Notes under the pieces: model-generated | The model's input: the letters and a program-made list of their open reading frames with translations, nothing else | What the model was told of the DNA's origin: nothing | The model's database searches: none | NCBI GenBank assembly: GCA_018062515.1 | Contig: JAGOSC010000021.1 | Coordinates: forward strand, 1-41,793 | From: Candidatus Omnitrophota bacterium | GTDB lineage: Bacteria; Omnitrophota; Gorgyraeia; Zapsychrales; Zapsychraceae | Length of the DNA: 41,793 nucleotides | Reading direction: 5' to 3' | Made by a program: the position numbers and the translations under genes | In this document: in pieces, positions 1-9,212 of the stretch | Layout: each line of letters starts with the position of its first letter | Numbering within the stretch: the stretch's first letter is position 1

Positions 1-2950
1 GACCATTATAGGTAAAGACATACTGCCCAAAGCTCGGCACGAGATAATGGTCCTCATCTCCTTTCAGATAAGACGATGTGTACTTTCCATCTGCGTCCGT
101 CGTCAAGATCTCAAGCGCCTGTCCGTTCTTTTTCACAATAATTTTCACGTACGGTTTTGGCAAGAGCTGTCCGTTAACCCATTCTCTTACGTGACCTTCA
201 ACGGGAAATTCGGATTGATACGCCTCAAAGTCCAACTGGTGCTCATTGACATCACCTGGCCTAAATGGTCCGTATCCGATCGAAGGAACAGGAACTCCAT
301 GAAATTTAAAAGAATAATGAGGGAAAATTGGCAGAATGTAGTGATCAGCCTGGCTTTCCAGGTAAGATGTCCAATATAAACCGACAGCATTAGTAATAGA
401 GGTATCAACCTCCTGCCCGTTTTTTATGACCGCAATGTTTACTTCCGGCTTTTTGGTCCACACGCCATTAATAAATTCTTTCACGGTCCCGACCAGCTGA
501 TTTCCACGCCTAATCACTGTGATCCTAACAGTCACATCGGCTGTATTTCCTTTTTCATCCTGCGCTTGAAAAAGAATTGGATATTGAAATTCGTGGCCAG
601 TTCCTGGTGTCCAGTCAAATGTAGCTGTCCCATCGCCATTATCAATAAAAGAGGCGCCAATGGTCGAAAGCGGTTCCCCATTCTCCATGGCCGCGGAAAT
701 TTCAACTCTTCCTCCTTCCGGGTCATTGGCGATGACCGGAAGTTCAAAAGGCTGTCCCTCGACGATTGATGGGGTATTAATATGTTGAAAAATGGGCGGT
801 AAATTAATTTTTTTATTATTTAAATACACATCGGTAACTGTTTTAACGTGTGTAAAGTCCGCCTTTACGACGTCGAGGATTAACGTATACCAACCGTCTT
901 CCAGAGCATTTTCTTCTGTATCCCATGTTCCGAGAAGGCCGTCAACAACCGGAGTTATGGATGAAGTAATAAGAATATTTTGATACGGATTATCTTTGCG
1001 AGCATATGAAAGGTTATAACTGTGGAAATCAGTTGAGTCCATTGTTCCTTCGACATCAACAACACCTTGAACAACAGTATTATTTACAGGTTTAGTAATT
1101 TCAGCGTCTTCCTGGATCATGACTGTCATTTCCGGATCGCCTAAAAGATTGAAAGATAATAAAGCCATTCTGTTAGGAAAGTATGAAATGTAAGGAATAA
1201 ATTTTGCTTTGGCAGTAGCCAACATTTGTCCGAGATGAGTTATCTTTTGAGCGTAAAGCGCGTTATATAATTCTTTGTCAAGTGTTCCGATTGAATCAGT
1301 ATAGACCGTGCGGCTATAGCCGAAAAAGGCCACGCCGCCACCGGTGGGATTATTGATCCAGCGTTCTGAAATGGCGTCGGGTGACTGTAAATCGAATGCG
1401 CCAGCCCAAGGAGCGCTGGATGTCATGATGGATGGGGACTGTTGATTGGTGAAGGCATCGAAATCATCATTGTTTAGCAAAGAATAAATCTCGTTTCCGA
1501 AACGTAGGTTTTGGCCAAGAGGAACAATCACGCTACTAGCGGTATCGATGTGATTGATGAGATGATACCCCTCATTGATCGCAGCCCGGGCCTGATCGTG
1601 ATATCCATAAATATCCCGGCCATAATACTTAGTCGCTGGTTTGACTTCTTCAGGAAGAATATTTTGTTCGATCAAATCATTGGTCCGGCCGCCAATATCA
1701 TTGTAATCTTTAAAGCCGAATAAAAGGACGCGCTTAAAATAATTGGGCGTTAAAATATCGTAATTCAGGATCTTTTTGACAAAAATCAGCATTTCGGCAA
1801 TATTTTCTCCCGGGGCGCGCCCAACAAAAACATCCGCGTACATATCCAGATTATCAGCGTTTTCGCCGAAGACACTATTTCCGTTTAAATCCCAATCTCC
1901 GTCGAGGTCAGAAAAATACAAATCTGACGGGATTTGTTCAGGTCGAACAAGCCTCGTCGGAACAATATTCGTATCTCCACCGAGCAAAACCCACATGACG
2001 CCATTCTCCTCGTGGACTTTTTTAATATAATTCCTTATTTTTTCCGGAGAATCGCGGCCTGGCATAGTGCTGTTGATATTCTCCACTGTTTCCATCAGGA
2101 CAGAAAGTCCCCGGCGAGTTTTATAATCAATAAAATGACTAAAAACTCCGCTGTCGCGTAATTCATTGTTCGTAATGATTAAATAATCGTGGCTTTTCAT
2201 TGGATTGGCCAGCCCTTCTTTTGAATTTTCTGTTTCTGAATGATTGGCTGACAAATTCGCACTGGCATCCTCGGGATTGACCACTATTTTAGAGAGCCAA
2301 TTTTTGATGACTTTCCGGGTCTGTGCACTAGGCTGAATGACGGGTTTATTGACCAGATTTTTTGAATCATCGTCGGCTAATAAAACTTTAAATTTCATTT
2401 TGGTATGAAGAATAGCTTTTTTTTGGGATGGGATGTACTCCAGAGGATAAACTAAAAATCCGGCTATTTTTGTCCCATTCGAAAATCCGGTTGACCCTAA
2501 CTCTATTTTTTTTCCTGGGAAAGATTCGCTCGAGGCATAAATTTTCGGATCATGAGATGAAAATGCCGCGTCCTCTCCAACCTGGGTTGATTCCGGGGCG
2601 GGATAAATATTAAATTCTCCAAGAACAACTTCAGTCTCGTCAGTCAGCAGGTCGATACCCACCACTTTTTTATTCTGATCAATGGCGAAGTTAATCACTT
2701 TAACCGGAAATTGCGGCCGGCCAACATCATGTGTAAAGAGTGTATCCGGTAGGGTTAATGAATCAAATTCGTTTATTTTGGTTGCGGTAATGTCTTTTAA
2801 ATCAAAGTTAACTTCATAGATCAATTCATTTGTGAAGCTGTCCTCTTGGGTGGCAAATCCATGCATCGCGCCGATTCCTAAAAATAAAACTATAAAGCCA
2901 AGTAAGCAAAATCTGGATTTTTTTATGTTTGTATTTCCGGAACGAGTCAT
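1..2950 (-). CDS. Gingipain-like (peptidase C25 family) secreted protein, 3' end outside window
   Basis: An uninterrupted reading frame runs from ATG at 2950 to the window edge (about 983 codons, no stop). Residues 1-34 are a signal peptide with a basic start and hydrophobic core. A pro-region of gingipain N-terminal type follows. The C25-like domain starts near residue 260 with DYLIITNNELRDS and continues through VMWVLLGGDTNIVPTR to SERWINN. After about residue 580 come Ig/cadherin-like domains (INLPPIFQHINTPSIVEGQ) and at least two ~100-residue carboxypeptidase-regulatory-like repeats, each with an NGQ...DADGKYTSYL type core. C25 members are secreted cysteine peptidases, but the segments where the dyad is expected read NHIDTAS (466-472) and SSAPWAGAF (512-520), lacking the usual GHG and Cys. 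The family call is firm; peptidase activity is doubtful. The gene is divergent from recN. Confidence 0.8.
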   Translation of the reverse strand, partial: MTRSGNTNIKKSRFCLLGFIVLFLGIGAMHGFATQEDSFTNELIYEVNFDLKDITATKINEFDSLTLPDTLFTHDVGRPQFPVKVINFAIDQNKKVVGIDLLTDETEVVLGEFNIYPAPESTQVGEDAAFSSHDPKIYASSESFPGKKIELGSTGFSNGTKIAGFLVYPLEYIPSQKKAILHTKMKFKVLLADDDSKNLVNKPVIQPSAQTRKVIKNWLSKIVVNPEDASANLSANHSETENSKEGLANPMKSHDYLIITNNELRDSGVFSHFIDYKTRRGLSVLMETVENINSTMPGRDSPEKIRNYIKKVHEENGVMWVLLGGDTNIVPTRLVRPEQIPSDLYFSDLDGDWDLNGNSVFGENADNLDMYADVFVGRAPGENIAEMLIFVKKILNYDILTPNYFKRVLLFGFKDYNDIGGRTNDLIEQNILPEEVKPATKYYGRDIYGYHDQARAAINEGYHLINHIDTASSVIVPLGQNLRFGNEIYSLLNNDDFDAFTNQQSPSIMTSSAPWAGAFDLQSPDAISERWINNPTGGGVAFFGYSRTVYTDSIGTLDKELYNALYAQKITHLGQMLATAKAKFIPYISYFPNRMALLSFNLLGDPEMTVMIQEDAEITKPVNNTVVQGVVDVEGTMDSTDFHSYNLSYARKDNPYQNILITSSITPVVDGLLGTWDTEENALEDGWYTLILDVVKADFTHVKTVTDVYLNNKKINLPPIFQHINTPSIVEGQPFELPVIANDPEGGRVEISAAMENGEPLSTIGASFIDNGDGTATFDWTPGTGHEFQYPILFQAQDEKGNTADVTVRITVIRRGNQLVGTVKEFINGVWTKKPEVNIAVIKNGQEVDTSITNAVGLYWTSYLESQADHYILPIFPHYSFKFHGVPVPSIGYGPFRPGDVNEHQLDFEAYQSEFPVEGHVREWVNGQLLPKPYVKIIVKKNGQALEILTTDADGKYTSSYLKGDEDHYLVPSFGQYVFTYNG

Positions 2951-3096
2951 ATAAGTTAGTATTATTTTAATAAAGATTTGGTATAGAAAATGTAACATCC
3001 TCCGTGATAAAAAACAAGGGCTAGATGCCGGGCGGATGCCTTTAAACCTTTAAAATACCAAACTGTAAAATTACTATTTTTATTTGTGATTTTGGA

Positions 3097-3102
3097 TATA
3101 AT
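3097..3102 (+). promoter_or_regulatory. Probable -10 element of recN
   Basis: A perfect TATAAT lies 41 bases before the recN start at 3143. I see no good -35 at the expected spacing. Because the hexamer overlaps the upstream in-frame start candidates (3086, 3101), it supports initiation at 3143. Confidence 0.4.
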
Positions 3103-3142
3103 GGTCGTAATAAACAGCTGTGAATATAAAACCTTTCCATAT

Positions 3143-4807
3143 ATGCTATCACAATTAACCATTAAAAATTTTGGCCTTATAGACGAGGTTTCTCTCGAAT
3201 TCCGTAAAGGATTGAACATCCTTACCGGCGAAACCGGTGCCGGGAAGTCCATCCTCATTGAAGCATTACGCGTAGCTTTAGGCGGACGCATCACCGCAAC
3301 GCATGTCCGCGATGCTCAAAAAGATTGCATCATTGAAGCTGTATTTGATCTGGCGGACGCCAAAGGTATTAATCGAGATGTCGTCGGTGAATTTTTCAGC
3401 GATGGAGAACCGCAGCTTATTCTTCAACGTCTTTACCAGGCGGACGGCCGCGGCAAGATTAAAATTAATGGCCTCACGGTTACAGCCGCGCAGTTAAAAA
3501 ATGTGGGACAACAATTGATCGATTTTCACGGCGCGCATGATCATCAAATGCTTCTCTCTCCTGAATCGCATATCAAAATATTAGATCGTCTGATCGATTT
3601 TGGTGATTGTCTTGAGCGCTATCAAAAGCAATATCAGGAATATGAACATCTTATCCGCCAACAGCGGGAAATTCAAAATTTAGCTCAGTCGCGTGAACGT
3701 GAACTCGATATGCTCAATCATCAAGTAACAGAGTTGGGACAAGTCTCTCTTGAAAATGAAGACTATAATCGGGTCAAAAGTGATGTGGCTAAAATTGATA
3801 ATATGGAACGATTAAATGAATGTCTGGGCCAATTGATTGATATATTTGATCATGGCGAATATGGAATCAGCCGAAAAATTCAAGAACTCTTCTCTCCTAT
3901 GCGTACTTTAAACAATATTGATGAAACGACCAGCAAATTCATGGATGAATTGAATGGTGTGCAGGCGCAAGGTGATGATCTTCTGGCCAAGCTAAATGAT
4001 TATGCCTCGAGCCTGTCGTTTGATTCTAAAGAAGCTGCTGAAGTTCATCGACGAGACGATATTTATGATGATCTCACCCGTAAATACGGGCCGACTATTG
4101 AGGACGCCAAAAAATTTTATAATCAAGCTCGGGAACGGCTCGATCTTTTATCCAATCTCGAACACAATGATTCCAAACTTAAAGAAGTGATTGAAAAAAG
4201 TAAAAAAATTTTGATTCAAACCGCGGCGGAAATAACGTCATTACGTAAAAAAGTATCGAAAAGTCTTAAGAAAACGATTGAACAAGAACTCACCGAATTG
4301 GGCATTGAAAATGTGCAGTTTGAATGCCGTGTTGAACTGGTTGAGCTGAATGATGCGGGCGCGGATACGGTCAGTTTTTATATTTCACCTAATGCCGGTT
4401 TTGAACCGAAACCTTTGGCGGAAATTGTCTCGTCGGGTGAAGCCGCGCGTGTCATGCTCGCTCTTAAAAAAGCTTTAATCAAAGTGGATCCTGTCCCCGT
4501 TCTTATTTTTGATGAAATTGATGCGCAGATTGGCGGCCGTTTAGGAACCATTACTGGCCAAAAATTGCGTGATATTTCCAGTCAGCGCCAGGTCATTCTT
4601 ATTACGCACCTTCCTCAAATCGCTTCGTTTGCCGACGCGCATTTCAAAGTGGTCAAAAGTGTCAAAAATAAAAAGACCATTACCGAAGTTTTATCTCTTA
4701 ATAAGGAAGAACGTGTTTCTGAAATTGCTCAAATGATGAGTGGTAAGAGTCAGAGTGATATTTCGCTCAAACATGCCAAAGATCTTTTGGCCAACGCGAA
4801 GAAATAG
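3143..4807 (+). CDS. recN: DNA repair protein RecN
   Basis: This is a 554-residue SMC-like ATPase that acts in recombinational double-strand break repair in the cytoplasm. Walker A is GETGAGKS at residues 29-36. A central coiled-coil region rich in Glu, Lys and Gln spans about 150-370. The ABC-type signature VSSGEAARVMLALKK lies near 427-441, Walker B VLIFDEIDAQIGGRLG near 452-467, and the switch histidine in ILITHLPQIA near 490. The length matches RecN rather than SMC or SbcC. I chose ATG 3143 because MLSQLTIKNFGLIDEVSLEF is the canonical RecN N-terminus and a TATAAT lies just upstream. There is no strong Shine-Dalgarno. The gene converges on the GT2 gene. Confidence 0.95.
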   Translation: MLSQLTIKNFGLIDEVSLEFRKGLNILTGETGAGKSILIEALRVALGGRITATHVRDAQKDCIIEAVFDLADAKGINRDVVGEFFSDGEPQLILQRLYQADGRGKIKINGLTVTAAQLKNVGQQLIDFHGAHDHQMLLSPESHIKILDRLIDFGDCLERYQKQYQEYEHLIRQQREIQNLAQSRERELDMLNHQVTELGQVSLENEDYNRVKSDVAKIDNMERLNECLGQLIDIFDHGEYGISRKIQELFSPMRTLNNIDETTSKFMDELNGVQAQGDDLLAKLNDYASSLSFDSKEAAEVHRRDDIYDDLTRKYGPTIEDAKKFYNQARERLDLLSNLEHNDSKLKEVIEKSKKILIQTAAEITSLRKKVSKSLKKTIEQELTELGIENVQFECRVELVELNDAGADTVSFYISPNAGFEPKPLAEIVSSGEAARVMLALKKALIKVDPVPVLIFDEIDAQIGGRLGTITGQKLRDISSQRQVILITHLPQIASFADAHFKVVKSVKNKKTITEVLSLNKEERVSEIAQMMSGKSQSDISLKHAKDLLANAKK

Positions 4808-4851
4808 TAAAAAGTAGAAAGTACTTCTTACTCTTTACTCCTTATTTCTTC
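4798..4851. terminator. Palindrome between convergent genes, likely bidirectional terminator
   Basis: The left arm 4798-4822 and right arm 4823-4851 are imperfect reverse complements with almost no loop, built from AGTAAAAAGTAGAAAGT-type sequence. The arms include the last codons and stops of both convergent genes, each ending in Lys-Lys-stop. The T-rich arms suit transcription stop in both directions. The left arm shares an identical 18-mer with 7444-7461. Confidence 0.55.
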
Positions 4852-5558
4852 CTATCGTCAAGTAAACCAAACCAAATAATACAGAAAATCGCCTTTACCC
4901 CGTCGGTCCAGCGGATCTTCTTCCCTTCCTGATACGTTCGTCCTTGATAACTGATGCCGACCTCGTAAATTCTACATTTTTTACGGGCAATTTTGGCGGT
5001 AATCTCCGGTTCAAAGCCAAAACGTTCGCAGCGAAGCGGAATGGATTTGATGATTTCACTGCGGAAGGCCTTGTAACATGTTTCCATATCGGTCAGGTTT
5101 AAGTTGGTAAACATGTTACTTAAGCATGTCAGAACTGAATTTCCGACGGAATGCCAGAAAAACAGTACCCGTTTTGGCCCGGAACCGATAAACCTCGAAC
5201 CATACACGCAGTCGGCGTATCCGGCAATGATCGGTTCAAGCATGAGCGGATATTCTTTAGGGTCGTACTCCAGATCGGCATCCTGAATGATACAGATATC
5301 TCCGGTCATATGCTTAATGGCGGTTTTTAATCCTGAACCTTTTCCTGAATTTTCTTGATGACGAACGGGTGTGATTTTATCACCATGTAATTTAACGAGT
5401 TTGGATATAACATCATTTGTTTTATCCGTCGAGGCATCGTCGACAATGATGATTTCCATACCTGTAATACCATCGACGCGTTGTGATAAAACCCGCTGAA
5501 CAATTTTTTCCAGCCACATTTCTTCATTATAAACCGGCATTAATACGCTTAATTTCAT
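4842..5558 (-). CDS. Family 2 glycosyltransferase (polyprenyl-phosphate sugar transferase type)
   Basis: This 238-residue cytoplasmic GT-A enzyme resembles DPM1 or undecaprenyl-phosphate glycosyltransferases, which move a sugar from a nucleotide donor onto a lipid phosphate carrier. The N-terminal strand is MKLSVLMPVYNE. The nucleotide-binding Asp pair is IIIVDDASTDKT (DD at 40-41). The metal-binding segment is DADLEYDP (93-100), followed by YGSRFIG, and an acceptor-side segment DMETCYKAFRSEI also fits. No C-terminal membrane segment is present, unlike two-domain DPMS proteins. The next gene downstream in transcription would be recN, but that is convergent. The membrane protein at 5623-7353 lies just upstream and may use the lipid-linked sugar. 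Confidence 0.85.
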   Translation of the reverse strand: MKLSVLMPVYNEEMWLEKIVQRVLSQRVDGITGMEIIIVDDASTDKTNDVISKLVKLHGDKITPVRHQENSGKGSGLKTAIKHMTGDICIIQDADLEYDPKEYPLMLEPIIAGYADCVYGSRFIGSGPKRVLFFWHSVGNSVLTCLSNMFTNLNLTDMETCYKAFRSEIIKSIPLRCERFGFEPEITAKIARKKCRIYEVGISYQGRTYQEGKKIRWTDGVKAIFCIIWFGLLDDRKK

Positions 5559-5622
5559 TTTGATCGCCTCTCAAGTAACTTATATTTGATGTTATTTTAA
5601 TAAAACTGACTTTATTCCAATT

Positions 5623-7353
5623 TCACAGAACGCTAAACCCTTTAAGGATATTATTTTTATCTCTCAAGTGCAAATCTTTATTAAAATTAGGGGTACACGG
5701 CAGCGGCGCATCCCAACATTGTTCATTATGATATCCGTCGAGGGGTAGAAAAATGGTTAATCCAGAATTGGTCATTTCTTGTTTTATGACGGACTTTTGT
5801 GTCAGTCGGAAATCCTTTTCTCCCTGCATTAGTTCTTTAGTCATTGTAGTCAATGTACTCAACAAAAAAATCATCCAACAAAAATTAATGACAGCGGTGT
5901 ATATTCTTTGTTTATGAACTAAAGAGTTAAAAATAAAAAATGATACTAAAGCAATGGCGATAATAAAGAAAGTGGAACCTGCAAATCGCGGTTCGGGGGC
6001 TTGAATAAACCAGAAAATAACATTCAATAAAGAAGGTAAAACAAGTAAATCCAATTTCCTTTTGTCACTGGGGGTATATGAACGGAATAGAAAAATGATT
6101 GTTGTCACAGCGGTTATTAATACTGGAAAAATTAGATCAAAGCGATTAAACACATTATGCAACATCCGATTACCCCATGGTATAAGCCAGTACCAGCCGG
6201 TAATTTTACCTAGCTGTTGAAGCTGTGCCCAGCTTTTTACATGTCCTGCCATATCGACAACTTTCTGATAAGGAATCTGCCAGTCTGCTTTTAAGAAAGT
6301 GAATGTGCTGGGGTAAAGTGGATATCCGCTTAATATTAAACCTCTAACCATATAGGCTGTTCCTATCAAAAAACATACAAGATAAATGAGTAGGTAGTTT
6401 TTAAATTTCTTATTTAAGGCCGTTTTATTCAGATTTTCTGAAGAGATTTCGCTGTTAAGTACTAGGTTTGGAAAGAAAACAATTAATGTGGCTAAGAAAA
6501 TACAAGCGGCTCCAAGAACGATCGATGATAGTTTTATAGTTATACCAATCGTCGACAGCAATATAATGATGAACAGAGTATTTAATGTTTCATCCGTATT
6601 TAAATCACGAAAGATCAATTTGCTTAGGTTTATGGCAATAATGATTCCGATTAAGAAAATCGGCAAATCCGGCGAGGTTGTAGCTGAGAATCTATAAGCT
6701 TGATAAAGCAAGGGACAAATAAATAAGCACCACATAATTTCATCAAAGCTGATTTTACTTGTTGAGTTTCTTAAAACTTTCAAAAAACTACACATGGCCT
6801 TCGATAAAATAACAGCCAGAATTAATCCAGAACCAAGTTTATAATAAGTAATCGGACTAAAACTGAAGAATGCGAAGTAGAGAAAATAGGATGAATTGAA
6901 AGCCAGACGACCATGCAGGTTGCCTAGACCGGGTATGACCGGATATGTCGAGGCCCATTTAACCGATTGCATATGATAAAGCCCTGCATCATACGGCAGT
7001 TTTTCCGCCATTGTTCCGTATGCCACAAGAAAAATGGCTGAAATAAAAATAAAAATTTGGAATTTCTGTGTCGAAATGTAATTTTTGAGAAACAAATAAA
7101 TTTTTTTAATGTGAATCGATAAACAGAATGCTCCCAGATAAGCGATTAGAAAGAAGAAATTCTTATCTATGGGGATGAAAAAATTCGCGAGTATGAGTAA
7201 GAAAATAACAGCGCCCCACCCTATCCAAAAATCATCAAATAAATCTATTTGCGAAGATTCGGTCACTATATTTTTCAACGAATAACCGATGGCAAAAAAT
7301 ATTATGGATGTAAACACCCAGATCCATGCGATTTGAATCATTTCCATTAACAT
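5623..7353 (-). CDS. Multi-spanning membrane protein, LIC_10190-like (GT-C-like)
   Basis: The 576-residue protein has about a dozen hydrophobic segments from residue 7 onward. A first large outer loop carries LPYDAGLYHMQSVKW followed by GLGNLHGRLAFNSSYF. I associate this signature with the LIC_10190 family of putative polyprenyl-dependent envelope glycosyltransferases; this is recalled, not searched. An acidic residue in the first loop fits GT-C enzymes. The start ATG 7353 follows an AAGG core at good spacing; ATGs at 7347 and 7341 are alternatives. It lies 64 bases upstream of the GT2 gene in the same direction, so the two may form a lipid-linked sugar unit. Confidence 0.65.
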   Translation of the reverse strand: MLMEMIQIAWIWVFTSIIFFAIGYSLKNIVTESSQIDLFDDFWIGWGAVIFLLILANFFIPIDKNFFFLIAYLGAFCLSIHIKKIYLFLKNYISTQKFQIFIFISAIFLVAYGTMAEKLPYDAGLYHMQSVKWASTYPVIPGLGNLHGRLAFNSSYFLYFAFFSFSPITYYKLGSGLILAVILSKAMCSFLKVLRNSTSKISFDEIMWCLFICPLLYQAYRFSATTSPDLPIFLIGIIIAINLSKLIFRDLNTDETLNTLFIIILLSTIGITIKLSSIVLGAACIFLATLIVFFPNLVLNSEISSENLNKTALNKKFKNYLLIYLVCFLIGTAYMVRGLILSGYPLYPSTFTFLKADWQIPYQKVVDMAGHVKSWAQLQQLGKITGWYWLIPWGNRMLHNVFNRFDLIFPVLITAVTTIIFLFRSYTPSDKRKLDLLVLPSLLNVIFWFIQAPEPRFAGSTFFIIAIALVSFFIFNSLVHKQRIYTAVINFCWMIFLLSTLTTMTKELMQGEKDFRLTQKSVIKQEMTNSGLTIFLPLDGYHNEQCWDAPLPCTPNFNKDLHLRDKNNILKGFSVL

Positions 7354-7440
7354 TGGCTTACCTTATATGCTATGTGATTTAGTTTTCATTTTATAGCAAA
7401 GTCAAATGTTTCACAATAAAGACTTATAAGAAATATAGTA

Positions 7441-7600
7441 ATAAGTAAAAAGTAGAAAGTAAGAAGTAATCAGTATGTAGAAAAAAATTAAGAAAAAAAG
7501 TTAAGCTGGTATTTTTTGGGAGAGCATTTTTCTATCATTTTCTTTATCTTTTTTTTACTTCTTATTCCATACTTCCTACTTCTTACTTTTTATTTCATAC
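7441..7600. repeat. Low-complexity inverted repeat region between divergent genes
   Basis: The 341-base gap 7354-7695 contains no gene I can support. A purine-rich arm at 7443-7470 (GTAAAAAGTAGAAAGTAAGA) is matched in inverse by a pyrimidine-rich arm at about 7554-7596. A T-rich tract continues to about 7610. An 18-mer, AGTAAAAAGTAGAAAGTA, is identical to one in the palindrome at 4798-4851. Confidence 0.6.
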
Positions 7601-7617
7601 TCTTTTTTTCATACTCA

Positions 7618-7646
7618 TTGATTTTTACACTCATATATGTTATTTT
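7618..7646 (+). promoter_or_regulatory. Possible sigma70-type promoter for pfk
   Basis: TTGATT at 7618-7623 and TATTTT at 7641-7646 are separated by 17 bases, ending 49 bases before the start codon. The -10 is weak. The RBS AGGAGA at 7685-7690 is clear. Confidence 0.3.
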
Positions 7647-7695
7647 GGCTCTTTACTTCTAAATCAGTGGAATACTTTAAATACAGGAGAACATA

Positions 7696-8901
7696 ATGAA
7701 AAAGATTGGTATTTTAACAAGCGGTGGTGATTGTGGTGGTTTAAACGCGGTTGTCAAAGGCGCGGGCCATATGGCGCTGAGTTTGGGTATGAAATCATAC
7801 ATGATCCAAAATGGTTATGCTGGATTATATAATTTGGTTGATTTTGATTCTTTAATTGAGTTAACTCCTCGGAGAGTCGATTTCGTCAATTCCAACATGG
7901 CCGGTTCCGAAGCTGGACACTCTCGTGTCAAAATTAAAAAAATTAACAATCCCCAAAAATATGAGCGTATTAAACAAGGTATGGCCAAGTTTGAGTTAGA
8001 TGGTTTGGTCATCAGCGGCGGTGATGATTCCGGTAGCGTTATGGTTGACCTTTCTGAACATGGAATTAAATGTATTCACGCACCGAAAACAATGGATTTG
8101 GATTTGCAATCTTATTCCGTTGGTTTCGATTCAACAGTTAATCGTATAGCGACATTTGCCGAAGATATCAAAACGACCGGCCGTACTCATAATCGTATTA
8201 TTATTATGGACGTGTTCGGGCGTTACGCTGGTCATACGGCCTTTCGCGCCGGAGTTGCGGCGGAAGCCGATGCGATTTTAATTCCTGAAATCCCGACGGA
8301 TTTTGATGTGGTGTATGCTCATTGTAAAGAACGTTATATGGCCCGTGTGCTGGATAGCGATGTTCGCGCTGGAACTTATTTGGTCATTGTTGCGGAAGGC
8401 ATGCGTGATATCAGCGGAAATGAATTGGTCGATGATACCTCTCCTGTGGATGCCTTTGGGCATAAGCGTTTGGCGGGTGCTGCGAAATATGTGACGAATG
8501 AATTAAGCGCGCGGTTTAAAAAAGATCCGGATATTATTCCCTTCATGAAAAAAGCCAGAATGTATGTGGAAGGCCTTTATGAAGTGCCAGAAGTGCGCAG
8601 TGTTACGCCGGGCCATTTGGTCCGTTGCGGACATTCGTCTGTGTACGACGTGAATTTTGGTAAAGAAGTCGGCGGTTCAGCGGTGGTTCTTCTGAATAAT
8701 GGTTTGACTGGTATGACTGTCGTCGGTGTTAATCACGGGGTGATTCAATATCAAAATACCGCTGATGTTATTAAGCAGCGTTACGTCGATTTAGATACCG
8801 TCGCATTTTATGAAAAATTAGGAATTTGTTTCGGTCGAAAATCCGGCGATGTGAATTTCAAGTTTGAAAAGAAAATGGGCCCGATTGAAAGAATAATGTA
8901 A
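7696..8901 (+). CDS. pfk: 6-phosphofructokinase, residues of the PPi-dependent type
   Basis: This 401-residue cytoplasmic enzyme phosphorylates fructose 6-phosphate at C1 in glycolysis. PFK-A motifs are ILTSGGDCGGLNAVV (6-20), GGDDSGSV (108-115), PKTMDLD (130-136, catalytic Asp134), MDVFGRYAGHTA (near 175) and a late GHSSVYDVNFG corresponding to the RGGxPxxxD region. In E. coli numbering the residue pair 104/124 is Gly/Gly in ATP enzymes and Asp/Lys in most PPi enzymes; here it is Asp111 and Lys131, so a reversible PPi-linked enzyme is inferred. The length exceeds the short ATP type (about 320). The RBS AGGAGA is well placed. It is the only plus-strand gene in its neighbourhood. Confidence 0.88.
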   Translation: MKKIGILTSGGDCGGLNAVVKGAGHMALSLGMKSYMIQNGYAGLYNLVDFDSLIELTPRRVDFVNSNMAGSEAGHSRVKIKKINNPQKYERIKQGMAKFELDGLVISGGDDSGSVMVDLSEHGIKCIHAPKTMDLDLQSYSVGFDSTVNRIATFAEDIKTTGRTHNRIIIMDVFGRYAGHTAFRAGVAAEADAILIPEIPTDFDVVYAHCKERYMARVLDSDVRAGTYLVIVAEGMRDISGNELVDDTSPVDAFGHKRLAGAAKYVTNELSARFKKDPDIIPFMKKARMYVEGLYEVPEVRSVTPGHLVRCGHSSVYDVNFGKEVGGSAVVLLNNGLTGMTVVGVNHGVIQYQNTADVIKQRYVDLDTVAFYEKLGICFGRKSGDVNFKFEKKMGPIERIM

Positions 8902-8957
8902 TTTTCAGAATTGTTTGCTGCAGTTGCCGTTTTGATAGTCGATATTTTCTATAATTC

Positions 8958-9203
8958 CTATCCATCTTTCAGATTATTTTTGTCCTCGGGCTGAACAAGT
9001 TCAAGCTTGTAAACAAATTTCGATGCCAATGGAAAAGACGCGCCTGCTACTCCGCAAACGGAGGCAATGATTAAAGAATAAATAAAGATTTCTTTTAATT
9101 TATACCGAATCAGGAACTGGCACTTACAAAATGGACATGTTTTTATTAAACTGAATTTATAGACAGTTTTTGAAACATTATTATTGCAGGTTGGACAGTT
9201 CAT
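8958..9203 (-). CDS. Small zinc-ribbon membrane protein
   Basis: This 81-residue protein has two CxxC pairs at its N-terminus (MNCPTCNNN and TCPFCKCQF), which would form a zinc ribbon, then one membrane segment (IFIYSLIIASVCGVAGASF, about 39-58) and a short polar tail. The arrangement occurs in many small bacterial membrane proteins of unknown role. It starts 9 bases after the stop of the gene at 9213-9527, so the two are probably co-transcribed. Confidence 0.6.
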   Translation of the reverse strand: MNCPTCNNNVSKTVYKFSLIKTCPFCKCQFLIRYKLKEIFIYSLIIASVCGVAGASFPLASKFVYKLELVQPEDKNNLKDG

Positions 9204-9212
9204 TTACCATCT

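Noticed and set aside
1511..2161. Several plus-strand open frames opposite the C25 gene
   Set aside because: They are antisense shadows of a continuous minus-strand frame with clear protein motifs.
3086..3142. Upstream RecN starts at 3086 and 3101
   Set aside because: They overlap a TATAAT and add residues not seen in RecN; 3143 gives the canonical N-terminus.
8902..8957. Terminator between pfk and the zinc-ribbon gene
   Set aside because: I could not find a stem followed by a T-run.
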